Shown in pieces: positions 42,341 through 50,669 of a stretch of 64,000 nucleotides of DNA (positions within the stretch are counted from its first letter, which is position 1; every line of letters begins with the position of its first letter). The notes beneath the pieces were generated by a model. It was given only the letters and a program-made list of their open reading frames with translations, did no database searches and was not told the origin of the DNA. The translations under genes were made by a program, and so were the position numbers. This DNA is from Sphingomonas_L flavalba_A (lineage in GTDB: Bacteria; Pseudomonadota; Alphaproteobacteria; Sphingomonadales; Sphingomonadaceae): the NCBI RefSeq assembly GCF_047553045.1, contig NZ_CP180208.1:1426001-1490000 (forward strand), in the 5' to 3' direction.

Positions 42341-44682
42341 GCCCTCCGTGCGGCCGAAATGCTGGTCTGGAGCGCCGCGAGCAGTCCGGGGCGATCATAG
42401 CGGTAGATGCTGTCGTCCCCCGCCCCGGCCACCGCCGGGCTGGCGCGCAGACGGACGACTGGCGCAGACTGGCCGGTCGGCGCCGGCCCACCCGCCTCGG
42501 CGATCACCACGTCGGCGTCGGCGGCGCCGCTGTCACCCGCCAGCGCAACCCGATAGCCCGCCGCCTCGACCAGCGGCCGCAGAATTTCCCGCATCCACGG
42601 ATTGTCGGCATCGGCAAGCACGCAGAGCGGCGCTGCCTTCGGCGCCTTCCCGCCGCCGTCGATCCCGGCGAACAGCCAGTGCGGGTCGAGCAGTTCGACC
42701 GGCTCACCGTCAACCAGCGCGACCCCGGCGACCGGCCCGACGCCTGCCGCCGCCTCTATCCGCGCCGGCAGAGCAACGATGTCCAGAACATCGGCGATCG
42801 CATAGGCCAGCTCGGCGGTGCCGTCGTTCAGTCGCAACAGTTTCAGCAACGCCCCGTCCGGCGCCGTGTCCAGCCCCGCCAGCGGCAACAGCCGCCCGTC
42901 GATCGCCACCCGCATCCGCCCGGCGGAAAAGCGCACCTGTTCCCCGGCGACATCCTCTACCCGCTCGACCACCGCCAGCCGGATGCCGCGTCGCCCGCCG
43001 TCGGTGCCGATGAACAACAGCGTCGGCACGGTATCGATCGTATCGGCCACCTCGACCGGCTCCTCGGCCGCCTGGGCGACGCCGTCCTCCGCCGCAACCC
43101 CGGCAACGGCGGCGACGCCGCCGACATCGAGCAGCAGCATCGGCACGCCGTTGTCCGGCAATGATTTTCCGGCATAGACGCCAGTTGCCGCGACCGGAGG
43201 CGACGCCGGCTTGATCACCAGTTCCTCATGATCGTGTACCGCCGCCACCCCTAGTGCATAGGTGCTGCCACTGCTCCCCCGCAGCACAATCAGCGTGCGA
43301 CCGCGCGGCGCGACCTGCCCGTCAAGCCGCAGGACGTCTTCCAGGTTGACCAGCGGCAGGGCACGGCCACGGATTGTCGCCACCGATGCGTTGGCGACCC
43401 GGTCGATGCGAATTGTCTCGTTGCTTTCGTGGACGATTTCCTTGATCGCCGATCGCGGAATGGCAAAGGTCTGATTGCCCGCCGTCACTGTCAGCGCCGC
43501 GATGATCGTCAGGGTCAGCGGCACGCGAATGGTCAGTTTGAGGCCGTGTCCGGGCTGATTGTCCAGCTCGATCACGCCGCCGATCCGCTCGATATTCGCG
43601 CGGACGACATCCATGCCGACGCCACGGCCCGAAATCTCCGTCACCGTCTCGGCGGTGGACAGGCCAGCGGTGAACACCAGCGCGCAGCGTTGCGCCGACG
43701 CCATTGCATCCACCCCTTCCGCCGTCACCGCGCCGAGCGCGATCGCCCGCGCCGCCAGCCGGGCCTCGTCGATGCCCTGCCCGTCGTCGGCCACTTCGAT
43801 GACGATCTGATTGCCGGACTGGCGGGCGCTGACCGTCAGCCGCCCGGTCACCAGCTTGCCCGCGACGCGCCGCCGTTCCGGCGCCTCAATGCCATGATCG
43901 ATCGCGTTGCGGACGATGTGGGTCAGCGGATCGCGGATCAGTTCGATCATCTCGCGGTCCAGTTCGACGTCGCTGCCCTCGATCCTCAGATCGACCGCCT
44001 TGCCCAGTTCCGCCGCCGTGTCGCGCACCATGCGCGGCAAGGCGGAAAACAGCCGGTCGATCCGCTGCATGCGAGTGCGGGTGATCGAATCCCGCATCTC
44101 GGCGACGCAACCGGAAAGCCGTTCGAACGCGCCTTCCAGCGCCGGGTCGCCATCGACCTCGCGCAAGCGGCGCGCCAGTTCGTTGCGCGCCAGCACCATG
44201 TCGGACACACCGCTCATCATTCGATCGAGCAGGTCAAGCGGCACGCGAATGCTGCGGGCGGGCGCATGGGGCGCGGTGGCAGTCACCGGGCCTTGCGCCG
44301 GCGCCACCGGTGCCGCTGTGCCGTCCAGCGCGGCGATCAGCACCATGTCGTCGCCGTCCGGCTCCGCCTCGCCGCTGTCGAGCGCCTCGACCAGCTCGCC
44401 GATCCTGTCGATAATGCCGAGGACCGCGCTGACCAGCGCCACGTCGGCAACCCGGTTGCCGGATCGGACAGCGGCCAGCGCGTCCTCCGCCGCATGGCTG
44501 AGCCGCGCGAAACGTGGCAGATCCAGAAAACCGCAACTGCCCTTCACCGTGTGGACGAAGCGGAAGATCGAATCCAGCCTGGCCCGGTCACCCGGCTCGG
44601 CTTCCCATGCGACGATTTCCCCCGACAGCGCTTCCAGCGTCTCGCGGGTCTCGGCAATGAATTCAACGAGAAGGTCGTCCAT
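42337..44682 (-). CDS. cheA: Chemotaxis histidine kinase CheA with extra C-terminal domains
   Basis: 781 residues. P1 phosphotransfer domain (His44 in FVHTVKGSCGF), a short Ala/Pro linker with no P2 (CheY-docking) domain, P3 dimerisation (about 145-210), and P4 ATPase with HIVRNAIDHGIE, VADDGQGID and GRGVGMDVV. Then P5, a CheW-like domain (AIPRSAIKEIVHE, RGRALPLVNLEDVL). After that come a second diverged CheW-like region (about 555-690) and a last segment resembling a degenerate receiver (LCVLADADNPWMREILRPLV), in which I see no convincing phospho-Asp. It starts 55 bases after chpT and overlaps cheW. It is the kinase of the set. Confidence 0.94.
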   Translation of the reverse strand: MDDLLVEFIAETRETLEALSGEIVAWEAEPGDRARLDSIFRFVHTVKGSCGFLDLPRFARLSHAAEDALAAVRSGNRVADVALVSAVLGIIDRIGELVEALDSGEAEPDGDDMVLIAALDGTAAPVAPAQGPVTATAPHAPARSIRVPLDLLDRMMSGVSDMVLARNELARRLREVDGDPALEGAFERLSGCVAEMRDSITRTRMQRIDRLFSALPRMVRDTAAELGKAVDLRIEGSDVELDREMIELIRDPLTHIVRNAIDHGIEAPERRRVAGKLVTGRLTVSARQSGNQIVIEVADDGQGIDEARLAARAIALGAVTAEGVDAMASAQRCALVFTAGLSTAETVTEISGRGVGMDVVRANIERIGGVIELDNQPGHGLKLTIRVPLTLTIIAALTVTAGNQTFAIPRSAIKEIVHESNETIRIDRVANASVATIRGRALPLVNLEDVLRLDGQVAPRGRTLIVLRGSSGSTYALGVAAVHDHEELVIKPASPPVAATGVYAGKSLPDNGVPMLLLDVGGVAAVAGVAAEDGVAQAAEEPVEVADTIDTVPTLLFIGTDGGRRGIRLAVVERVEDVAGEQVRFSAGRMRVAIDGRLLPLAGLDTAPDGALLKLLRLNDGTAELAYAIADVLDIVALPARIEAAAGVGPVAGVALVDGEPVELLDPHWLFAGIDGGGKAPKAAPLCVLADADNPWMREILRPLVEAAGYRVALAGDSGAADADVVIAEAGGPAPTGQSAPVVRLRASPAVAGAGDDSIYRYDRPGLLAALQTSISAARRA

Positions 44683-44737
44683 GCGGTCCGTCCAGGAAGA
44701 ACGGCCCGTTGTCGGTTACAACCGGTTAAGGCGAAGT

Positions 44738-45397
44738 TTACCCGGCTACCGGGGCATCGGCGCGCAGCAACGCACCGAACAGCAGGACCGGCTCCGTCGC
44801 GTCCGACACCCGGACATAGCCGCCGCTGGCATGGGCGAGCCGGTGGACCAGCCATGCGGCGGCCGCGCGCGGGGTCAGCGCGTTTTCGTCAACCTCACCT
44901 TGCAGGGCGGTCCGCAATTCCGGGTCGAGGACAAGGCGCGGCCCTTCCGCGCGGACGACGATCTCGGTGCCGTCCGGGCCATTTTCCGCGCCAACATCCA
45001 GCCGGCCGCCACGGACCAGCGCGTCGCCGCCGATCAGCGCCAGATTGAGCAGAATCTTGATCGCGGTCTTGCTCAGCGTCGGCTCGCCGACCATCCAGCC
45101 GATCTCGACCCGCCCTTCCTTGCCGAACAGCCCCTCGATCGCGGTCCGCGCCTCGCGCGTGTCGACCATCTCGCCGAAACCGCCGGCCGCACCAAAGGCG
45201 AGACGGAAGAATTTCAGCTTGTTGGCCGATGCACGCGCGCTTTCGCCCAGCAGGTCCAGGCAGCGTGCCCGCATTTCAGGGTCATGCTCGTCGGCAAGCA
45301 GTTCGATGCCGTTGTTGAGCGCGCCGACCGGGCTCAGCAGGTCATGGCACAGGCGCGAACACAGCAGGCCGGCGAAATCGACTGGGTTGATGGTCAT
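44738..45397 (-). CDS. chpT: Histidine phosphotransferase ChpT-like
   Basis: 219 residues from ATG 45397. The DHp-like helix carries CSRLCHDLLSPVGALNNG, with the phosphorylatable His at 18, followed by a degenerate ATPase-like domain without nucleotide-binding motifs, as in ChpT. In Caulobacter ChpT relays phosphate from CckA to CtrA and CpdR, controlling the cell cycle and motility. It lies 55 bases before cheA on the same strand, so chemotaxis and the CtrA relay could be co-expressed. Upstream is the CoA-ligase gene. Confidence 0.9.
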   Translation of the reverse strand: MTINPVDFAGLLCSRLCHDLLSPVGALNNGIELLADEHDPEMRARCLDLLGESARASANKLKFFRLAFGAAGGFGEMVDTREARTAIEGLFGKEGRVEIGWMVGEPTLSKTAIKILLNLALIGGDALVRGGRLDVGAENGPDGTEIVVRAEGPRLVLDPELRTALQGEVDENALTPRAAAAWLVHRLAHASGGYVRVSDATEPVLLFGALLRADAPVAG

Positions 45398-45469
45398 TCT
45401 GATCCCGATAATCCCGCTCGTTGGCCGCTCTTCTGGCGAATACGGGCGCGACATGCAAGGCGGCGGCGT

Positions 45470-46978
45470 TCAGACCTTCGGCGAGGCACACTCGGCCCGA
45501 AGCACGCTCTTCTGCACCTTTCCCATGCTGTTGCGCGGCAGGGCGTCGACGAACAGGATCGTCTTGGGCAGCTTGAACCGTGCCAATCGGGCGGCCAGTG
45601 CCTGCCCGATAGCCGCCTCGCTGACCTCTGCCCCCGGCTCGCGGACGATGATTGCGGTCACCGCTTCGCCGAAATCGGGATGCGGGACGCCGATCACCGC
45701 CGATTCCACCACCCCGTCCAACGCGTCGATCGCGCTTTCCACCTCCTTGGGGTATACATTCAGCCCGCCGGTGATGATCAGGTCCTTGCCGCGCCCGACG
45801 ATCTCGACATAACCGTCGGCGCTGATCCGGCCCAGGTCGCCGGTGGTGAAATAGCCGTCGGCGTGCAGTTCCGCCGCCGTCCGCTCCGGCATCTGCCAAT
45901 AGCCCTTGAACACGTTCGGGCCGCGCACCTCGATCATGCCCACACTGTCGGCGGCGAGCGGGGCGCGGCTTTCCGGGTCGACGACGCGCACCGAAACGCC
46001 GTGCAGCGCCGGGCCGACCGTGCCCGGCCGCCGCTCCCCGTCATAAGGGTTGGACGTGTTCATGCCAGTTTCGGTCATGCCGTACCGTTCGAGGATGCGG
46101 TGGCCGGTCGCCGCTTCCCACGCCCTGTGAGTGTCGGCCAGCAGCGGAGCGGAACCGGACACGAACAGCCGCATGCCCGCGGTTGCCGCGCGGTCGAGGC
46201 GCCGGTCGGCAAGCAGCCGGGTGTAGAATGTCGGCACGCCCATCATCACCGTCGCCCCCGGCAGGGCGGCGAACACCGCGTCCGGGGTGAAACGGGGCAG
46301 CAGGCGGACGGCGGCACCGGCGAGCAGCGCGACGTTGATCGCCACGAACAGGCCGTGGGTATGGTAGATCGGCAGTGCATGCAGCAACACGTCGTCGGCG
46401 CTGAACCGCCACAGCGCCGCCAGCGCCTCTGCATTGGACAACAGGTTGCGATGGGTCAGCATCGCGCCTTTGGAGCGCCCCGTTGTTCCCGATGTGTAGA
46501 GAATTGCCGCCAGATCGCCTCCGGTGCGGACAACATCGGTGAAATCGGCGCTCATCCGTTCAATCCCGGCGGTCAGGCTGCCGCCGCCATCGGCGTCCAG
46601 CGTCGCCACCGCCGCCCCGGCTTCGCCGGCCAGCGCCATCGCCTGCGCCTCCGCCGCCGGATCGACGACCAGCAGGCGCGGGCGCGCATCATTCAGAAAA
46701 TAGCTGACCTCGGCCGGGGTGTAACCGTCGTTCAGCGGCAGATAGACCGCACCGACCCGCAAACTGGCGAGATAGAGCATCACCGCCTCGGCGCTCTTGG
46801 CGACCTGCACCGCAATCCGGTCGTCCGGCCCCACGCCCAGCGCGACCAGCCGGTTGGCCAGCCGCCCGCTCGCGGCATGCAGCGCCGCGTAGGACAGTTC
46901 CGCCTGCCCCGGACGGTCGAACGCCACCGCCCCACCGGTCTTGCCCGCCCACAACGCCTCGAACAGATTGCCGCTCAC
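45470..46978 (-). CDS. AMP-forming acyl-CoA synthetase, malonyl-CoA synthetase-like
   Basis: 502 residues from GTG 46978, preceded by GGAAAGGG; the open frame extends upstream but without similarity. The ANL-superfamily motifs are clear: YTSGTTGRSKGAM (P loop), YGMTETGMN, GYFTTGDLG and the C-terminal lysine in PRNSMGKVQK. The short length and the ERYGMTETGMNTSNPY motif fit MatB-type malonyl-CoA (or methylmalonyl-CoA) synthetases, which activate dicarboxylates with ATP. Substrate preference cannot be proved from sequence. It is upstream of chpT by 72 bases on the same strand. Confidence 0.87.
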   Translation of the reverse strand: MSGNLFEALWAGKTGGAVAFDRPGQAELSYAALHAASGRLANRLVALGVGPDDRIAVQVAKSAEAVMLYLASLRVGAVYLPLNDGYTPAEVSYFLNDARPRLLVVDPAAEAQAMALAGEAGAAVATLDADGGGSLTAGIERMSADFTDVVRTGGDLAAILYTSGTTGRSKGAMLTHRNLLSNAEALAALWRFSADDVLLHALPIYHTHGLFVAINVALLAGAAVRLLPRFTPDAVFAALPGATVMMGVPTFYTRLLADRRLDRAATAGMRLFVSGSAPLLADTHRAWEAATGHRILERYGMTETGMNTSNPYDGERRPGTVGPALHGVSVRVVDPESRAPLAADSVGMIEVRGPNVFKGYWQMPERTAAELHADGYFTTGDLGRISADGYVEIVGRGKDLIITGGLNVYPKEVESAIDALDGVVESAVIGVPHPDFGEAVTAIIVREPGAEVSEAAIGQALAARLARFKLPKTILFVDALPRNSMGKVQKSVLRAECASPKV

Positions 46979-47019
46979 CCGCGCGCCCTTTCCATATCCA
47001 TCCAACCGCTTGCCGTCCG

Positions 47020-47406
47020 TTACACGACGACCAGCGCCACCGCCACGAAACCGTCGGCCTCCGCCCGCCACAACCGCGCCTCGCCGCCGCCGACGATCAG
47101 CCACAGCCGCCCGTCGCCCGCCGCCGCCGCCCGGTCCCGCGCCGACGGAACGGCGCTGCCGGACGGGTGGGAATGGTAATAGCCGGCAATCGGCGGCCCG
47201 CCCGCCCGTTCGGCACGGATCGCCGCGAACAGCGCCACCGGATCGATCTCGAAACTGTCGTGCGGTTCGGCGGCGACATTGGCAGTGGGGACATGGGCGG
47301 ATATGCGGTCCGCGCCGGTCAGAATGCCGCAGACTTCCCGATCCGGCTCCGCCGCCGCCCGCGCGCGAATGTCGGCCAGAACAGCGCTTGAAATCGTCAC
47401 CGTCAT
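47020..47406 (-). CDS. JAMM/MPN (M67) family metallopeptidase
   Basis: 128 residues, a single JAMM domain. The zinc site is seen as Glu in EVCGILTG (about 25), then HSHPSGSAVPSARD, the HxHPxG...SxxD pattern. Bacterial stand-alone JAMM proteins cleave isopeptide or C-terminal sulfur-carrier peptides; the substrate here is unknown, and no sulfur carrier or E1-like gene is adjacent. Start taken at ATG 47406; a GTG at 47412 is an alternative. It is divergent from rluD, with only 17 bases between the two starts. Confidence 0.85.
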   Translation of the reverse strand: MTVTISSAVLADIRARAAAEPDREVCGILTGADRISAHVPTANVAAEPHDSFEIDPVALFAAIRAERAGGPPIAGYYHSHPSGSAVPSARDRAAAAGDGRLWLIVGGGEARLWRAEADGFVAVALVVV

Positions 47407-47423
47407 GCCCACCTACATGGACG

Positions 47424-48380
47424 ATGGTTCCGGGGGTTTCCACGCTGAAAGCGGTAATCGCGCACGATGCCGACGGATGGCGGCTCGACCGTGCGCTTGC
47501 CCACGCCCTCCCCACCCTGTCCCGCGAACGGCTGAAGGTGCTGATCGCGTCGGGCCAGGTCACCCGCGACGATGCTGCTATCGTCAGAGATCCCGCCGCC
47601 AAGGCGCTCGGCGGACAGAATTTCTCGGTTGTGGTGCCCCTTCCCGCGCCCGCCCACAATGTGCCGCAGGCGATCGCGCTTACCATCGCCTATGAGGACG
47701 ATCATCTGATCGTTGTCGACAAGCCGGCCGGTCTGGTCGTCCACCCCGCCGCCGGCAACCTTGACGGCACGCTGGTCAACGCGCTGCTCCATCACTGCGC
47801 CGGCAATCTGTCCGGCATCGGCGGGGTTGCCCGGCCCGGCATCGTCCACCGGATCGACAAGGACACGTCGGGCCTGATCGTCGCCGCCAAGACCGATCGC
47901 GCCCATGAAGGGCTGGCGAAGCAGTTCGCCGCTCACAGCATAGAACGCCGCTACAAGGCGATCGTATCAGGGTTGCCGAATCCGGCCGCCGGCTCGGTCG
48001 ACGCCCCGCTCGCCCGCAGCGCGCACGATCGCAAGAAAATGGCGGTGGTCCACGCCGATCGCGGCAAGCGCGCGGTGACGCATTATCGCCTCATTCAGCC
48101 GCTAAAACAGGCGGCGATGGTCGAATGCCGGCTGGAAACCGGCCGCACCCATCAGGTGCGGGTCCATATGGCGTCGATCGGCCATCCGTTGCTCGGCGAC
48201 CCGGCCTATGGCCGGACGGGCGCGTCGCACCGCCCGGTGCTGAAACAGCTTGGCTTCGCCCGGCAGGCCCTGCATGCCGCCCGGCTTGGCTTCGTCCACC
48301 CGGTCAGTAGCGAAACTTTGACCTTTGATAGCGAATTACCTGACGACATGCAGGAACTGTTCAGGGCACTTATCGTATAG
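47424..48380 (+). CDS. rluD: RluD-type 23S rRNA pseudouridine synthase
   Basis: 318 residues. RluD isomerises uridines in helix 69 of 23S rRNA (1911, 1915, 1917 in E. coli). An N-terminal S4 domain (RLDRALAHALPTLSRERLKVLI) and a catalytic domain with HRIDKDTSGLIVAAKT (catalytic Asp) are present, as is LETGRTHQVRVHM. The ATG at 47424 gives a start six residues before the family sequence; others in frame are much longer and unrelated. RluA or RluC activities cannot be excluded, but the S4 domain and sequence favour RluD. It is followed by rpoH after 55 bases, a common alphaproteobacterial order. Confidence 0.9.
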   Translation: MVPGVSTLKAVIAHDADGWRLDRALAHALPTLSRERLKVLIASGQVTRDDAAIVRDPAAKALGGQNFSVVVPLPAPAHNVPQAIALTIAYEDDHLIVVDKPAGLVVHPAAGNLDGTLVNALLHHCAGNLSGIGGVARPGIVHRIDKDTSGLIVAAKTDRAHEGLAKQFAAHSIERRYKAIVSGLPNPAAGSVDAPLARSAHDRKKMAVVHADRGKRAVTHYRLIQPLKQAAMVECRLETGRTHQVRVHMASIGHPLLGDPAYGRTGASHRPVLKQLGFARQALHAARLGFVHPVSSETLTFDSELPDDMQELFRALIV

Positions 48381-48392
48381 ACTATGGAAAGA

Positions 48393-48422
48393 ACCGGGGC
48401 TCCCCTCGCCCCGGTCAGGGAG
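48393..48422 (+). promoter_or_regulatory. Hairpin in the rpoH leader with loop complementary to the Shine-Dalgarno
   Basis: ACCGGGGC (48393-48400) and GCCCCGGT (48408-48415) pair perfectly around TCCCCTC. The loop side CTCCC (48400-48404) is complementary to GGGAG (48418-48422), the ribosome binding site of rpoH. The leader could therefore form a hairpin plus pseudoknot or an alternative pairing that hides the site, a possible temperature switch. Confidence 0.4.
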
Positions 48423-48435
48423 ATAACCGACGATC

Positions 48436-49344
48436 ATGGCAAAAGGCAGCAATGTCCCGGCGACCATCCCCGCGCTGGGCGGCGAGGCGAGCCTCAATCG
48501 CTATCTCGCCGAGATCAAGAAATTCCCGATTCTGGCGCCCGAGCAGGAATATATGCTCGCCAAGCGTTTCCAGGAGCATCAGGACCCGGAGGCGGCGGCG
48601 CAGCTCGTCACCAGCCACCTGCGCCTCGTCGCGAAGATCGCGATGGGCTATCGCGGCTATGGCCTGCCGGTGTCGGAACTGATTTCCGAAGGCAATATCG
48701 GCCTGATGCAGGGCGTGAAGAAATTCGAGCCGGATCGCGGCTTCCGCCTCGCGACCTACGCGATGTGGTGGATTCGCGCGTCGATCCAGGAATTCATCCT
48801 GCGGTCGTGGAGCCTTGTCAAAATGGGCACCACCGCGGCGCAAAAGAAGCTGTTCTTCAACCTGCGGCGGATGAAGAACCGCCTCGACGCGTTCGAGGAC
48901 GGCGACCTCAGCCCGGAACATCTGAAGAAGATCGCCGAAGACCTTGGCGTGACCGAGGCCGAGGTGACGTCGATGAACCGGCGCATGGCAATGGGGGGCG
49001 ATACGTCGCTCAACGTGCCGATGCGCGAGGACGGCGAAGGGCAGTGGCAGGACTGGCTGGCCGATGAAGGCCCGTTGCAGGATGAGCGCATCGCCGAAGC
49101 CGAAGAGCGCGACGTGCGCCACGCCCTGCTGATCGAGGCGATGGACGACCTGAACGACCGCGAGAAGCATATTCTCTCGGAACGCCGCCTCGTCGACGAA
49201 CCGAAGACGCTGGAGGAACTGAGCCAGGTCTACGGTGTCTCGCGCGAGCGGGTCCGCCAGATCGAGGTGCGTGCCTTCGAAAAGCTGCAGCGCGCGATGC
49301 TCCGCATTGCCGGCGCCAAGCGGCTGCTGCCCTCTCCGGCCTGA
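48436..49344 (+). CDS. rpoH: Heat-shock sigma factor sigma-32
   Basis: 302 residues. RpoH directs RNA polymerase to heat-shock promoters (chaperones, proteases). Region 2 shows EGNIGLMQGVKKFEPDRGFRLATYAMWWIRA in overlapping short motifs. The RpoH box is present as QKKLFFNLRR (about 137-146), diagnostic of sigma-32 and involved in chaperone-dependent turnover. Region 4 helix-turn-helix (LEELSQVYGVSRERVRQIE) closes the protein. It follows rluD, and its leader has a hairpin that may mask the ribosome binding site. Confidence 0.96.
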   Translation: MAKGSNVPATIPALGGEASLNRYLAEIKKFPILAPEQEYMLAKRFQEHQDPEAAAQLVTSHLRLVAKIAMGYRGYGLPVSELISEGNIGLMQGVKKFEPDRGFRLATYAMWWIRASIQEFILRSWSLVKMGTTAAQKKLFFNLRRMKNRLDAFEDGDLSPEHLKKIAEDLGVTEAEVTSMNRRMAMGGDTSLNVPMREDGEGQWQDWLADEGPLQDERIAEAEERDVRHALLIEAMDDLNDREKHILSERRLVDEPKTLEELSQVYGVSRERVRQIEVRAFEKLQRAMLRIAGAKRLLPSPA

Positions 49345-49358
49345 TCGGAGCAGGCGAC

Positions 49359-49688
49359 GTGGCGCTTGTCCTGGAGACGGCGATCGCGGAGCAACTGGCA
49401 CGGCTCGGCCCCGAACAGCCGAGCCGCCTGACCGGCGCGGTCCGCGCTATGTCGGCCGATCTTGCTCGCGACGATATCCGGCCGACGCTAGGTCAGATGG
49501 TTGCGTCCGGCGCGCTGTTCCGCTTCGGCACGATTTATGGCCTGCCCGAACAGCGCGCCGCGTTCATCACAAGCCAGCGCAGGTTGTTGCAAGAGGCCCG
49601 GGCGAAATCCCGCCAAACTCCCGACGGTTCGGTTCGGCTCCAGCGGGCATGGGCGGCGCTGGAAGATTTTGCCGCTCGCTCTGTTTAA
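49359..49688 (+). CDS. Hypothetical protein downstream of rpoH
   Basis: 109 residues, start at GTG 49359, 15 bases after the rpoH stop with CGGAGCAGG upstream, so possibly co-transcribed. It is soluble, mostly helical, with no signal peptide or Cys. The central part (TLGQMVASGALFRFGTIYGLPEQ) resembles a winged-helix wing, and the basic RRLLQEARAKSR follows, so nucleic-acid binding is a weak possibility. I do not recognise the family. Confidence 0.5.
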   Translation: MALVLETAIAEQLARLGPEQPSRLTGAVRAMSADLARDDIRPTLGQMVASGALFRFGTIYGLPEQRAAFITSQRRLLQEARAKSRQTPDGSVRLQRAWAALEDFAARSV

Positions 49689-49707
49689 TCCGCCGCTGCG
49701 CGACGTT

Positions 49708-50655
49708 TTACAAATCACCCATTGCCAGGAATTTGCGTCGACGGTCGGCGCGCAGTTGATCGCCGGTCATGCCGGACAGCGAATCGAGCGTGCCGCCGAT
49801 CGCTGCGCCCAGCGCGGCGATCGCCGCCGCCGGGTCGCGGTGGGCGCCACCGACCGGTTCCGGTACGATCTCGTCAATCACCTTTAGCCGCATCAGGTCC
49901 GCGGCCGTCACTTTCATCGCCTCGGCCGCATCGGGCGCCTTGTCTGCCGTCCGCCACAGGATCGACGCGCAGCCCTCCGGCGAGATCACCGAATAGACGG
50001 CATGTTCGAACATCAGCACCCGGTTGGCGGCGGCGATGCCGACCGCCCCGCCGGACCCGCCCTCGCCGACAATCGCGGCGACCATCGGCACGCCAAGCGC
50101 CAGACACGCCTCTGTCGACCGGGCGATGGCCTCGGCCTGGCCCCGCTCCTCGGCCTGCACGCCGGGAAAGGCCCCGGAGGTGTCGACCAGACTGACCACC
50201 GGCAGGCCGAACCGGTCGGCAAGCTGCATCAGGCGAATCGCCTTGCGGTAGCCCTCCGGCTTGCCCATGCCGAAATTGTGTTTCAGCCGGCTGGCGGTGT
50301 CGTCGCCCTTCTCATGGCCGATGACCAGCACCCGCCGCCCGCCGAGCCGCCCCAGCCCGCCGAGAATCGCCTGATCGTCGGCAAAGGCGCGGTCGCCGGC
50401 CAGCGGCATGAAATCTTCGACCAGTCCGGCGACATAATCCTTGAAATGCGGGCGTTGCGGGTGGCGGGCGACCTGCGTCTTCTGCCAGGGCGTCAGCTTC
50501 GCATAGGCGTCGCGCAGCATGCGGTCCGACTTGGCCTGAAGCTTGGCGACTTCCGGCTCGATGTCGATGGTGCCGCCGTTCGCGGTCTCGCGCAGTTCGG
50601 CGATCCGCGCCTGAAGCTCGGCGACGGGCTTCTCGAAATCCAGATAGGTTCTCAT
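49708..50655 (-). CDS. accA: Acetyl-CoA carboxylase carboxyltransferase subunit alpha
   Basis: 315 residues. With AccD it transfers carboxyl from biotin to acetyl-CoA, forming malonyl-CoA in fatty acid synthesis. The family signatures are present: an N-terminal FEKPVAELQARIAEL coil, HPQRPHFKDYV, FGMGKPEGYRKAIRLMQLA, LVDTSGAFPGV and GEGGSGGAVGIA. It is 14 bases downstream of xerD, a neighbourhood shared by other sphingomonads. Confidence 0.97.
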   Translation of the reverse strand: MRTYLDFEKPVAELQARIAELRETANGGTIDIEPEVAKLQAKSDRMLRDAYAKLTPWQKTQVARHPQRPHFKDYVAGLVEDFMPLAGDRAFADDQAILGGLGRLGGRRVLVIGHEKGDDTASRLKHNFGMGKPEGYRKAIRLMQLADRFGLPVVSLVDTSGAFPGVQAEERGQAEAIARSTEACLALGVPMVAAIVGEGGSGGAVGIAAANRVLMFEHAVYSVISPEGCASILWRTADKAPDAAEAMKVTAADLMRLKVIDEIVPEPVGGAHRDPAAAIAALGAAIGGTLDSLSGMTGDQLRADRRRKFLAMGDL

Positions 50656-50669
50656 CAGGGTTAGGGGGG

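Noticed and set aside
43907..47179. Open frame of about 1090 codons on the plus strand
   Set aside because: Antisense to cheA, chpT and the CoA ligase; the composition is that of a shadow frame.
47020..47406. JAMM peptidase as part of a defence or ubiquitin-like conjugation system
   Set aside because: No E1-, E2- or ubiquitin-like gene or nuclease/helicase neighbour is present; flanking genes are core genes.
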